DNA of 64,000 bases from Paramacrobiotus metropolitanus (lineage: Eukaryota > Tardigrada > Eutardigrada > Parachela > Macrobiotidae), in assembly GCF_019649055.1 (NCBI RefSeq), contig NW_026570242.1, forward strand, positions 868,001 to 932,000, given 5' to 3'. A program made the position numbers and the translations under genes. Positions 1 through 11,990 of this stretch are shown here, piece after piece (within the stretch, counting starts at the first letter, position 1; each line of letters begins with the position of its first letter). The notes beneath the pieces are model-generated. The model saw only the letters and a program-made list of their open reading frames with translations, made no database searches and was not told the DNA's origin.

Positions 1-287
1 GATTTTGTTAACGTTCACTAACACTAAAATAATAATCCCAATTTTTTTAGCAAACCTGCAGGCGAAGGATAATATTCAATTTAATTACACGACCATATAC
101 GATCAGCCGTACAAGCAAGTTTTTTAGTTTCCTCTAAGCGGAACCAACTAGCCAGGGTTATTAAGCCGAATTTACCAGGTTTACTAAGTTCGTAAAAATG
201 GAATTTGTAGTACGTAGAAGCATTTTACAAGAATACGTTCGTTGAAGCAACTATGCAAGATTTTCACCGCTATGTACTGAAACTCAC

Positions 288-2203
288 CTCCAATTCTTTT
301 CGAGCCTGTTCGCGCAGCTCCTGCTTTTTCTTTTCTTCGTCGGCATCTACACATACACGACAACTTACGATTGACACTCAAAAATATCTTCCATATAAAA
401 TAATACGACGACAATCATTTGGTTTTATTATTGTACTGTTCCTAGAAAGTACTATTCGTATTCCTCCATTGTATTGCTTATTAATTGATCGCATCACGCA
501 AAATCCATTGTCAAGTCAACAGCACTAGTCAACTTGCAAGAATTCCGCTTTTTAATAGCAATTTCATAATTGTAACCAGCAACCCAGCACATGGTACCAA
601 GTACTTGATGACCAGACTTGGTCGAACTTTTGACTGGACTGAAAATTTCTCCACATATTTCCCAGCCCATCCCATCTCTTTTGGATGAGATGGGAACGGG
701 ATGGGGACGACCAACAAATGCGCTAAAATGGCCTGAGATAATAATGATGGATGGGAACATAGAAATAAACATGCGAAATTCAACAATTTTATGTTTTTAT
801 TTTCATCCCTAATTTCGGCACTTTGAAACCAACTTTTAAACCTGTCAAAATGGGATGAGAAAAGTTTGAATGGGCTGAAATGTTATCCCCCGGGAGTCAG
901 ATGGGCTGATAAAGTTAAATACGGTAAAGGTAGGGTTGAAATGGGGATGGAAAAATCGAAATGTGACTGGATTTTATCATCTGCGCTGACTATTAATGCA
1001 CTGCTTCAATTGTAGAAAGTGAAGCAAGGCATACTGTCAATAATCAAAACATACCTTTCTTTTCTAATCGCTCCTTCTGATCCTCGCGCCACTTACGGAT
1101 CTTTTCCGGGGTCGATGGCCGGATCTTGGGAGGCTCAAACACCGACGGCCCATTCATCTGCTGAACCAACAGAGTAATCACTGCAAGTCGCATATTCGGG
1201 TGTGTCTTACTCACCGATCCACATTCTATGTACCTTTCATATCATTATCGAAAAGGAATTAATACTCAAAACGCAGTATGCTTGATAAATGCGTAACGTA
1301 AATTGCGCTAGTGAAAACTTATCTTGCAGTATTACTGCACTATTAATGATGAGCCCTTCAACTGTGAATTTTATCTAAGAAAAAGGAACGGCACTGTAAA
1401 ATTGCGTCACCATTTAGATTTAAAAAAAAACATAATGCTACTGTTTGTTAAATCAAAATTATACCAGACACAAATCAAACATTTCACAAGCGAGCATCAT
1501 AATAATATTACGAAGGAAAAAATCTATGCCATACTGGGGCCTTGTCAGTGTACCTGGCTAGAAGAATTTCCAAATCCATTCTCCCGTTCATCCATGAAGT
1601 CATCACCATTGACACCGTTAACATAGGGATCCGCGTTATCCTCGCGGACATTTGTCATCGTCGGCTGGTGGGCATCAAGATTCTGATGTTCACCATCTAA
1701 ACAAGCTCTTCGATCAGATCACGATCATGAACACTGCGCTACAGCACCACTCCCCGTAGCGGAGTTGCACGACACTGCGTTACACAACAGGGTGGCATTA
1801 TTTCCGGTCCTATTTCGAGCTTTTAATTAAACATGATTATTAAGCACTACTTTTCATTCCTAAAATCGCCTCTTTCGCCAATACAAATTAACTCCAATTA
1901 ATGCATTACTGATCAACAAAAATCTTTCCAGATATAAAGCAACGATCGGGGACGGCGATAAAATGGTAGAATATCAAATTAGTTCGTTACAAAAACAGAA
2001 ATATCGAGAAGTTGCAACGAAAACCAAAGATGCGACTTACTCATGCCAAAGCCATCATCAAACGCGTTAACTTTGTCGAAATCATCATCCTCCAAGCCCG
2101 CTAATGTATTGCGTTCCTGAGCAATGAAAGCTGCCGCTGGATCAACTTCTTCTTCGCCAGCGCTGTCCGTACGCTGCTCTTGTTCAACACCAAAGGGATC
2201 CAT
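288..2203 (-). CDS. CLTA/CLTB-like: Clathrin light chain, 5' portion (four exons seen; continues beyond the left edge)
   Basis: Clathrin light chain coats the heavy-chain hub of clathrin-coated vesicles and regulates triskelion assembly. Exons read on the minus strand are 2203-2041, 1696-1554, 1160-1055 and 346-288, and their phases join cleanly. The protein starts MDPFGVEQEQ, has an acidic N-terminal part containing GLEDDDFDKVNAFDDGFGM, then a segment rich in N, D and E, and then the family's heavy-chain-binding helix (KIRKWREDQKERLEKK followed by DADEEKKKQELREQARKELE). The last exon seen ends in a GTGAG donor at 287, so the C-terminal third lies outside the window. The start is the only ATG that opens this frame, just after an ACGAGTTACCGC-like untranslated stretch. 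A shared promoter region separates it from the divergent kinesin gene. Family assignment is secure; vertebrate CLTA versus CLTB does not apply to an invertebrate single gene. Confidence 0.9.
660..960. repeat. GGGATG-rich degenerate repeat with a hairpin, inside a clathrin light chain intron
   Basis: Many copies of ATGGG, GGGATG and their complements lie between about 660 and 960, for example near 665, 690, 705, 750, 850, 875, 905 and 940. At 671-694 the arms CCCATCTC and GAGATGGG are separated by eight bases and can form a hairpin. The segment is intronic. It could be a decayed small transposon or a slippage-derived repeat; no terminal repeats or target-site duplication are evident. Confidence 0.4.
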
Positions 2204-3021
2204 TTTAGAGATGTCAAAAAGTGATGCTGTCGACGTAAGCGGTAACTCGCGCACACTCTCTCACTCACACACAGCGCACGCCACCACTCGCTCGGATGAT
2301 CGGATAGAGAAAATCGATACGGATCTGGAAGCCGCTGCTTGAATACCGATACGCTTAATTAGTCCACACCAATGACAACAACATCGAAAAGATCCGTACT
2401 TACCAAAAAAACAGATTCAATTTTCGATCTGAAATTTATCCGAAGTTAGCGCCGAATTTTGGCACACTACAAGCGCAAGAACCGATGCGAGGCAGAATTA
2501 ATATCGGACCACGTGATCGTTCGCGATGAAAAGCCGAGCCGAAATGGCACGTGGCCTGAACTTTTCTTACAGTACGCGTTGGGATCGCTTAACGTGGAGC
2601 AAACGCCTTCCGTTTCGCATGGTGTATTCCAATGGAAATGGCCTTGACGGTAGCGGTAACAACATTCCATTCCAGTCTAAATGGAAGCGTATTCAGTCGT
2701 CGAGCCGGTATGTAAGTACTTACATGTATCACGAAGTTTATGCATAAAAATCGAACCCTTCTGAGCATGTAATAGCTTAACACAGTCTTTACTTACCGAT
2801 GCTTTGATTTAATAAACACATGTCCGTTCTCTTAGAACTTAGAAAGGTTCTGTCTATTATCATAATTATCATATAAAAAGTTATTTACCAGGTTAGTTGC
2901 TGGAAGTTTGTCCGCTCGATCCTCTGCAAGTCAACAACCAACTTGTACGTGCATGTAGCGACCTTTCGACATCTTATGATTTCTACTTGCCTTTCCCTCC
3001 GGTAGACTCCTTGATTCGTCC
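2204..3021. promoter_or_regulatory. Divergent intergenic region between clathrin light chain and kinesin-9
   Basis: The two flanking genes start at 2203 (minus) and 3022 (plus), so this 0.8 kb must hold both 5' untranslated regions and promoters. I see short ORFs on both strands but none with family resemblance or a convincing splice structure, and no clear core-promoter motif. Confidence 0.5.
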
Positions 3022-6000
3022 ATGAAGGAAAATGTGCGTGTGTTTGTCCGGTTACGTCCGACGTCCTCCCAAGATCTACTGGATACTATTCAAACTTGCA
3101 AGCTGCCGTGCAAATCTGCGTTCGAAACTGCGGAATCTGTTAATCTCCCTAACAATGGGGAGGAATGTACCACTCCTCGGGGCGGTAACAACGGTGCGAC
3201 TTCCCACTTGCGACAAATCTTGAAAGTAACAGTTCCAAGGCCGACAGCTACAGATGGAACTAGCAGTCATTACCGCGACAGCTTCCAGTTTCAGTTTGAT
3301 AGGATTTTTCCCACAACATGCTACCAGGAGGACCTTTTTGAGCACGTTGCACGTCCCCTGGTTGATCGCGCGCTGGAAGGATTCAATGGTAATTTATCCT
3401 AGTTTAAAGCGGTATGTTATATTAACTTACAGATAAGTGCATATTATCGTATCTCTACTACCGAGTTATTTATACGGCGGTAATTGTCACATCTGTGACC
3501 TTTGACACATATTGTTTACGTTTCGAACCGTGTATTCATACTTGGTAAATAACTAAATATTTCATGGTTAATTGCAGGAACATTATTTGCCTACGGTCAA
3601 ACGGGAAGCGGGAAGACCTATACAATTACTGGTCCGTTAACTGGCTGCACCTCCCCGCAGTGCCAGTCCTTCGGGCATGGCTGCTCTCGCTCCGATTGCC
3701 AACATGGCATTATCCCGCGCACTGTGTCTCACATTTTCCAGAGCATCGGTTCCAACTCGGAAGTATCCAATATCCTGTCCATATCCTACCTAGAGATTTA
3801 TAACGAGTCTGGTTATGACCTTCTGCATCCGCTGTGGGCGACGGCTGGTACAACTAGCGCTACCGCAGACGAACTGGGTCTACCGAAAATCCGGCTGCTT
3901 GAGGACAGCGACCAGAATGTGCACGTGGGGAATCTGAGTATGCACACGGTGGAAACCGCGCAGGAAGCCATGACACTGTTGCAGATCGGACAGACGAACC
4001 GGGCCCGAGCAGAGACGCCGGTCAATCCCGCTTCTACTAGATCACACTGCATTTTTACCGTGATAATCAAACGCCGAGAACGGGATTCGGCGGTGGTGAA
4101 GATGGCCAAACTACACATTGTCGATCTGGCCGGTTCGGAGCGTGTTTGGAAAAATGGTATTGGCGGGCGGTGTCTGACGGAGGCGAAGTATATCAACTTA
4201 TCACTGCACCATCTTGAACAAGTACCCAGCTACTATTATCGTTTATTAACTAATTTTACAAAATTGCAACATTTCTGTTAAAATGTTTGAATTGTTTCTT
4301 TGCCCATTTTGCATCAGCGTGACCTTTTTGGTAGGTGATCGGTGCGCTTGGCGAAAAGAACCGTAAGCATATACCATATCGGAACAGTTTACTGACATCC
4401 ATACTGAAAGACAGTTTAGGCGGCAATTGTTTGACGAGCATGATTGCCACCTGCTCGACTGATACCGGGAATATCGAGGAAAGCCTGTCCACGTGCCGGT
4501 TCTCCCAGCGAGTTGCTCTTATTGATAACCAAGCTGTTGTTAATGAGAATCTGGATCCGGCCGTTGAACTGCAGCTATTGCGGAAACAGTTGGCTGATTT
4601 AAAAAAGTCTTATTCGATGTTGTTGAATGCTCACACGAGGATGCAGGGAAATCTTGTAGCGGAAATGCCCTTTGAAAGCTCTGACGGCGATGTATCAGGT
4701 TCAAATCATCCCGCGTTCTTGACCCAACGCCTTAGCCAAGAGGAAAAAGACATGTGTAAACGATTGGTTGATGAATACCTGGCGGCGGAAACGGCTGTTC
4801 ATAAATCCTTTGACGGAGATACGGAAGAATACGAATTGCATGTACCGGATTTCGACTGGAGGAAAGTTCAGTACCTCTTCCGAATTCTGAAGGAAATGAT
4901 CATCGCAAAACCACGTGACGCCCCTGCTCTTGGAGGGCAACTGCCTGACGCTTACCGTCAGATTAATGAAGGTAAGTGATGATAACAATTGCTAGATTTT
5001 GTTAAAGCACGAATTCATGATTGCTGTTTTCTACAACGGATATGCAAGTCTTATAACGTGCTTTTGCCATTTGGAAATTTATCACCAGTTTGTACATGCC
5101 AACGCCATTTACACTTGAACGTTTGCCTATTTCGACAAAGAAAATTTTGCAGTACCTTTTTAAAAGTTGCAACCGTGTCGTTATAAACAGCTATGACGTA
5201 TCCTTTTGTGAGAAGGCGATAGTTAAATTTACTTACGATTACTTACATATATGATAGGATGATATGTCTATATTATACACAGACAAAGAGAAGGTCACTG
5301 AACTTCAAAAGACACTTCAGCAGCGGGATAAAGAATTGGCAATATTGTGCAAACTTTTGCGACAGGAAAAGAAAAGATTCGACAGGTTAACAGGTAATTA
5401 GTAACTACCCGTAAATACTATACGATATTTCTGTACACCTGCTGCATTCGGTATGTATGTAACAGAATTCCTGCATATATAGATGCTGTACCGTTTTGTT
5501 TTCCTACAGAATGTGCACAGTAGATTACTGTGGTGCCACGTCGAAGCGGCACTATATTTAAAGAATTATATTTAAATATATAGAATTATATTTAAAGAAT
5601 TAAAATTGTAGAGTCGTATCAGTCATAACAGTACACGTAATTCACAAGTGGAATAAATTACGCGCCATGCAGCTGATTTTTGCAAAACGCATCCTTTTGT
5701 GGTAAACGATAATATCTTAGATTTTCATAAAATTTCAGAGCAAAAAAGTGGAAGAGTGCAGTCGGAGAACTCTACACATGCTTCTGACCGGCAGGAACTA
5801 GCGCACGTTGACCACAAAGAAAAGAGCGGCAACTCTGCTACGAAAGCGGAAATAACGCAAGCAGTCTATGAAAAGAAGGCAACGGCAAGTAGTCCACCAG
5901 ATATCCCATGTCACACCGACAAAGAAAAATGGCCAGAATTCGTACCTATAGACCTTGTTGCTCAGATCCAATTGGCTTCCGCCAATAAAACCCTCTTGGA

Positions 6001-6352
6001 TGATTCGAATTTGAAACGTACCGCTCTGATGTCGTTCATTCAGTCGCACCCCGAGAAAGATCGTTTAGAGCAACTGAAAGTTTCCTTGGTATCCCGAGTC
6101 GATCAAGCACGCCACCTTGGAGGTGGTATTCGAGACCTGCAGAGTCAGCTCCAGAACGTACCTGCGGACAGCAACTTGCTACAGTCAACGGAGCATCAAC
6201 GTGATGTGGCCTTGAAGCAGATTCGCCTAAAGGCAATGCTGGAGCAACTACGCTCATTAAAATCGGAGGTGGACGTCCTGGAAGCCGAAACCAAGGCAAG
6301 GAGCGGGGAGATTCAACAGCAGTTTGATCAGTGGTGGAAGTCGTTGGTTTAG
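3022..6352 (+). CDS. KIF6-like: Kinesin-9 family motor (KIF6/KIF9-like), five exons
   Basis: Plus-end-directed microtubule motor of the kinesin-9 family, which works in cilia and flagella. Exons 3022-3388, 3578-4221, 4335-4971, 5283-5393 and 5739-6352 join in phase to give 790 residues. The motor domain is N-terminal: RVFVRLRP near residue 6, Walker A GQTGSGKT at about 129-136, switch I NPASTRSH, and switch II DLAGSER near residue 304. The stretch LSLHHLEQ/VIGALGEKNRKHIPYRNS with SLGGNCLTSMIAT is typical of KIF6. A neck region with LRKQLADLKKSY follows, then coiled-coil segments in exons 4 and 5. KIF6 and KIF9 are both about this length, so the orthology call is soft; the kinesin-9 call is strong. 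Enkurin, another axonemal protein, is encoded 45 kb downstream. No frame defects were seen. Confidence 0.93.
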
Positions 6353-7275
6353 ATATGTTTTACAAAAACATAGGCACGCTTCCCATACGAAGGTCAAGAG
6401 TGCTGCTTATAGCAAACTGTACAAGTTTGGTAAGCTATGTGGCTGAAGCTGTGTGAGTTTTAGTAAGTTATGTCCGTGCCAAATTCAATATAAATAACCG
6501 CATGTTCTACATTTTTACTCATATTCCAAGCTGCAGTTTTGTAAGCTAGCAGATTTGGCTTGATTCAATGTGATAATAACTCAAACTGCACTGAAATTTC
6601 TAAACCTACGTACTACCGTAGTACTGACAATCCGAAATCCAAGAATAAAGCAACAACAAAAAATACACTTAGTGAATGCGTATTTGTTACAAACGCATTT
6701 GTATTTGTATTATTTCATTTCTTTGTGTAATATGTTTTTGTCGTATTTGCTATTTGTTTGTTGCTATTTGTAGTTTATGTACATGGACCTGGCAGAATGT
6801 CGATGCTGGAATCATTGATGGCTTTACCTATCAATCAGTGATGCACGTCGATTAACCGGTAAATTAAAGTGATTAACAATATTTGTATTAGTTTACAAAA
6901 TACTAGAGACACATCCATCAGGTATTTGGAAGTATTTAAAAGCATTTGCTTGTACGTACAGCGGTATACTGTATAGTCTGTCGACAGGTTTGCCGTGTAC
7001 CGTTAATGCGACGGTTTATTAGAGCACAGCAAAGGCATATATGTATTTGCTAATGGTTTTTATCTTGGCTTCTGTTGTGCATTTTTTCCTGAGGGGATAC
7101 GTTCATCATCCAACTTTGCGAAAGGCAGTAATAATTAACAGCATTCGTCACTTAATTGGGACTGAGGCCGATTATCATCCGGTTAGCAGCAGCATAAAAA
7201 CTGCTAATTCCGCCATTGTGCATATTGACATTATCTTAATTTTTGGCGCAGATTGCATTCCCTAACTTGTTAATC
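6353..7275. other. Intergenic region with no supported gene
   Basis: AT-rich sequence downstream of the kinesin stop codon. Short ORFs (for example 7041-7265) lack splice support or recognisable motifs. AATATAAATAA near 6488 could act as a polyadenylation signal for the kinesin transcript. Confidence 0.4.
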
Positions 7276-7585
7276 ATGAGCGGTGAGCAGACTGTATGTA
7301 TTACATGCGCTAGTAGCTATCGCTTCTTTGCATAAGTAGTTACTCGACTCCATTAAAAAAACTGGACTTAGTACTCATCTTTTTTTTTATTCTGCAGAAC
7401 CTCAAGCTTGCGACAATGACAACTACGACAATGATCCAAGCGGAAAAGAGGAAGCGGAGCGGGATACCGACATGAGCGGTCCACCAGATAAGGATGAGGT
7501 CAAGGAGTACAGCAACGTGAAAAATAAACAGCACACCGCGACCCGCGGTCGTGACGATCCCGATTCTAGGTATGGTGAAAGCTAA
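7276..7585 (+). CDS. Hypothetical small acidic, disordered protein (64 residues)
   Basis: A strong acceptor (eleven T's and TATTCTGCAG) ends at 7397 and opens a frame of highly charged residues: short D/N/E/K-rich blocks such as DNDNYDNDPSGKEEAERD, then KDEVKEYSNVKNK and GRDDPDSRYGES, ending at 7585. The best start I can find is ATGAGCG at 7276 with donor GTGAGC, giving a seven-base first coding exon; that is a guess that keeps the phase. An alternative donor AG/GTATGG at 7570 could extend the protein into further exons. No domain is recognised. The composition suggests an intrinsically disordered protein. It could equally be an internal exon of a larger gene. Confidence 0.35.
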
Positions 7586-8829
7586 ATCCTCCCGTCAAAT
7601 CGCCCGTGCTTGTCCAAGTTGCGGCTATTTTAAATCAGCTTATAATGGTAATATCAAATCGACAATATCTATGTATGAGAGTAATGTCGGAATTGACTGC
7701 TTGAATTGTGACGATTTGCCATCTTTGTCGGCGCGCGTCGAGCGATTCTTTGCAGCTTTCGAGGTACATATTTGTGGTCGCAGCTGTTATTAATGCATAA
7801 TTATATCTCTTATGGTTTTGTAAAACTGGCCAATGTAAACAAGACCTATTGTTTGGTGCATGGTTGCAAACTGTTCAGGCTTGAGGCTAAATGTATCGCG
7901 GGACCGGTTTTGGCTGGGGATGACAAGAATAAACATAATTACTTGATGGATGAGCTGAAATGGATTTTCAATTTAAAGTACTGTTAATATTGCGTAGAAT
8001 GCAAGAACATAAATGCTGTCAAATACATAATTACAGAGAGCTTAAAATTAATGCTGCACACAAAGCTGTACATTTTTTTGTGGATGGTTGCGTATCCAGT
8101 TGTATGTATTTATTATGTAATATAGATATACGAGTAGTATGCGATACCCAATCACGATTTAAACTGCTAGCTTGTGTTTCACTTTCAACGTCGGGTACGC
8201 AAGCATCGAGTTTTAAAAGTCAAAAGTGCGAAGTGATTTATAGAATTCATAGGATTTACGTATTAAGCGGCGCACTCTAAAAACGAAATTTATTTAAGTA
8301 AACTTACCGTATTTGAGTTTACTGATAGAAGTACGAGATACCCATAGAAGTATTATTGATAGACTGTTTATTTACTGTTCCATTGGGAAAGCAGCAGCAA
8401 AAAATCAGCGGAAATTAGGCAAAACAAAGACAAGACTATGCGTACACAGCGTCAGATAAATCCTGAATGCATATCTATATTTTAGTTCCATTAAAATTTG
8501 TATTTGAGTCGGTTAACAAAATTTTCAGTAGTTATTACGCTTCGCTTTAAATTTGTTTGGGGGGTAAGGGGTGTATGTTGTGCCTGATAGAAGAATTTCA
8601 AAAAGCAGCCAGTAGAAGTAATATTTACACATATAAATATAGATCTACATAAATAAGCACCACTGTATCACACTAGTTAATGTTCACACTAATTAAGGTA
8701 CAATGTACGTGTTTCCGATTTTGTTTAACACCATGTAAGCATGAAATACAAAAGAAAGCACTCAAGTATCAAGGGCATAATGTACACAAAAATCACAGAT
8801 AAAATCGTATAAATGAACTAACTGAAAGG
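7586..8829. other. Intergenic region with no supported gene
   Basis: AT-rich. ORFs at 7551-7793, 7772-7987 and 7960-8280 are open by chance as far as I can tell: they show no motif and no consistent splice joins. The right end presumably carries the 3' untranslated region of the minus-strand BTB-BACK gene that ends at 8830. Confidence 0.4.
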
Positions 8830-11619
8830 CTACGTAACAGCAAGTTCCTCACCCCCAACAAAACTTTTTCGATGGTCCAACTTGCCACCATCTTTAGGAG
8901 GTCCAGGCCAGGGCCAGCGAGCATGAGGCGGTTCCATAAACGGGATAAGCCGCTGTATCTCCTGCGATTTCAGCACCTCCACCGTCTTCGGACTGCGTCC
9001 TTCCGTGCATATCCCCATCATCTCGAACATCTTCCGACACTTCTCCTCTTCGTCTTTGACCAGTCGGTCGGCTCGTTCCCGCACCATTCTCGCCTTCTCT
9101 TCGGCTTCATAGACGTTTTTGTACTCTTTCTCCGCAATCTGAATATCCCGAATTACGCTCTCGTGGACAAACGGTTGTGGTAGATTGAGAAAAATATGGG
9201 CGGCGGCTACTTCGCCATACAGCACGCGCGGGTCCCAATAGTAGAGATTCTCCGCTACTCTGTTGGGAGGAATGGGTAGCTGAAGTATATCGCCTCGTTT
9301 TAAACTGTCTTGTATAAACAGATGCATGGTGATGACCAGCTGCATTTCCGCGAAATCAAACGTTTCGCCCTGGGCATTCAGGTTCAAGCAGTCGTAAATT
9401 TCCTCCGTTGACATCCGGAAGAAGCGAATGCAGTGAAGGAAATGGTTGGCGTGTTCCAGGTGGGTGGGATCGCATAATAACCATTCGCGCACCAGACGAT
9501 ATACATCAAATTCCGTCTACACGAGTGGAAACCACAAATAATTCATAAAAACAGTTATCACGTTATCACGGTGTGCAGAAACATACTTTGAGTCTGAGGT
9601 CATCAGCTTTGATGTAGATGTCAAGAGCATCCGCCGTCCAGTTGCGGAAATGCTGACCTTCCAGATAGTAGTAGAAGTTGTTGGTTATACTGGAAAAAGC
9701 TGTATATTAGCAGCACAACAGGCAGTTTCTGTCACAATATTCGGAATGTTCAAAGCGGGTGCACTTACAAATCGAAAGCAGCCACATGAAGCCAGTACAG
9801 ATTATTCGCAGCGGAAAATTTCATGATGTCCACCGGATTTTCGTGTAGAAGTTTATGGCGGATAATCTCCTCCATAACCTGTCGCAACTTGTACAAACCG
9901 AGATCAAAGGCCAACGCCACAAAATGTCCTAACGAAGCCGGGTCGATATCATCTTCCTGAATGCGCCCATACAGAAACCTCAAAAACAGTTCGATATCTT
10001 TAAAGTCGTGATGCTGCAGGTCGTAGCTGCTCAGCACGCCTTCATCCGGCTTTAAGAGATTTTCGTGGCCGTCGTAGCTTTTATTCATAATAAGTTTTGC
10101 CCGTTTACTAGCGATCTCTTCGAAGTTCCTCTCGATTGACCCTTCCAGGAAAGTATCGGTTGTTTTGCACTTTGCATACAGGTCAGCGTTCGGATATTTT
10201 TCCGAGGGCTCCATCCACGGGAGCATCAGGTCACGGTGAAGACGCCGGTCGCCCTGGGCAGTTCGTATGCGAACGAAGTCGATGGTGTCGTTTTCGCTGG
10301 AGAGATGAAGATGGTTCCGAAGGTCCCGAAACATCTGCTTTGCTGTAAATGCGAATTATGATACTGCGCACAATTGTAGCAATCATCAAGTGAGTGAAAT
10401 GAAATGGTTTAATGTCATCGTACCCTGTGACGCCTGTTTCTGACGGATTGTCAAATAGTACAGCGAAACATTGGTGCATAACGATGACGGCTCATAATTG
10501 ACATCCAGCGCGCAGGTTATGTTATGGACAACTTCGGAATCTTTATCCTCGTGGACGTATGCCTGGCGTTCATCATCAAACTTATACTGCCTGGGAATAG
10601 TTTCTCGCTGCTGAGGCGCTTCTTCAGCCACACCGAGATACGCTGTCGCCCGTTTGGCTTTCGGTTCTTTACAGGTCGGGCGGAGCAAGTGAATGTGTCG
10701 AGGATCGTGGTGTGTTATGGTCAACTGCGGCGTTGGTGGTCGCCGTTCATGTTTACTTGTGGGTTTTTCGGGAAACAGCGGCTGACCGGTGGAAGGATCC
10801 CACTGTTTTAGCAGGCTGGTTTGCGACACCGAGGGCATCATATCGCAGCCAGTGGCCAACGAGAAGGCGGTTCCGTGTGTAGATGCGGGATTTATCGAGG
10901 AATCCGAGCATGCTGGATGAAGTTTGGATCCATCGGGCAAATATACGGATGAAGCCGAGTCGTGCTGATTGGACAAGAATACAAGCTTGGTTTCTGAAAA
11001 AAAGATGTTTCGCATAAAAACAAAATTTTAAAAAGAAATCGCAGCACCGGTTCGAATTTTTTTACTGCGACGAGCATCTCGGTCGATTACCAACTCCATT
11101 ATTTTTTATTCGCTTTTCATTGAACACTTTTCTTTTCACGCAAATTTCATTTAAACGTGGCAAACTTCGATTACAGTTTTCAAGAACGTTTAGTGACTCT
11201 TTCCTTACAGTACACATACTCTCTAATAAATTCTTGGCGTGTTCTTCGAACCATCCTTTATTGCTCTCGAGGTTTGTGGCCAGTAACGGGTTAATATCGA
11301 TTGGCTGTACGGGTTCCCCGTACTCTGAGTTGTGGTAGCGCGGCTGCAAGGCGGGCCCCGTGACTAATAACGGCGAGTCCTCAGGCAAGGGGAATAACGG
11401 CCCATCTCCGTACGTAACCACCGCTTTTTTTCGCTGGTGTTCGAATGATTCTGATGGATCAGTGGCCGGTGCAGTTCCCGCTGATAACTGCGTCAGTTGG
11501 CTAACGGCCATCGTCGGTGCCACCGATGATACGGCCGCAGGCGTCGGATTATTGTCATTCTTTTTGCGCCGCGAGGTCACATTTGTCGTGCTTTCTTTGG
11601 CCTGTTTACGTTCATGCAT
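8830..11619 (-). CDS. BTB-BACK domain protein with long N-terminal extension, five exons
   Basis: Likely a substrate adaptor of the BTBD/KLHL type, although no kelch repeats are seen. Exons 11619-11091, 10993-10424, 10342-9769, 9689-9587 and 9516-8830 are phase-consistent and give 820 residues. The first 360 or so residues are low-complexity (T, P, S, N rich). A BTB-like fold follows, with HHDFKDIELFLRFLYGRIQ and LGHFVALAFDLGLYKL. A BACK-like helical region comes next: ENPVDIMKFSAANNLYWLHV, DIYIKADDLRLKTEFDVYRLVREWL and HFLHCIRFFRMSTEEI. The C-terminus has an E/R-rich coiled coil and a PPHARWPWPGPP motif. The start is the first ATG of the open exon. A second, shorter BTB-BACK gene occurs at 25.7 kb; I saw no obvious close similarity between them. 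The exact orthologue is not recognised. Confidence 0.75.
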
Positions 11620-11990
11620 CGCGGTTAATAAAAAAGCAGTGAGTACGAAGATCGATAACGGTGGCTGGTACAGCGATACTGTAGGATGAAATATATACTT
11701 AAGGAAAGTGTAAGACCATTTTCGGACTAAGACAGTAAGATAAATGCCTAGATATCACGAAGCCTGTAAGTGTGTGCTGTTGTTGTTGTTGTACGTCGCC
11801 GGTTTCCATAGAAATTCAGTGATTTTTATTGCCTTGATGACTGACTGAAGCTTCGATTTCTCCATCTTAAAATGAGCAGGATATACAAAACCAGGAACCC
11901 TACTCGCAAAAACTTTGCCGTTTTTTACATCGTGGGACAATACAAACAAAAACTTGAATACACAAAGACAAAAATACGGTTTACAACCAG

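Noticed and set aside
9000..9183. Plus-strand frame within 8872-9183
   Set aside because: Antisense of the last exon of the BTB-BACK gene, whose frame joins four upstream exons.
11045..11060. GGTTCGAAT, resembling a tRNA B box
   Set aside because: No acceptor stem, anticodon stem or A box at suitable distance; it lies in intron 1 of the BTB-BACK gene. No tRNA or rRNA gene was seen anywhere in the window.
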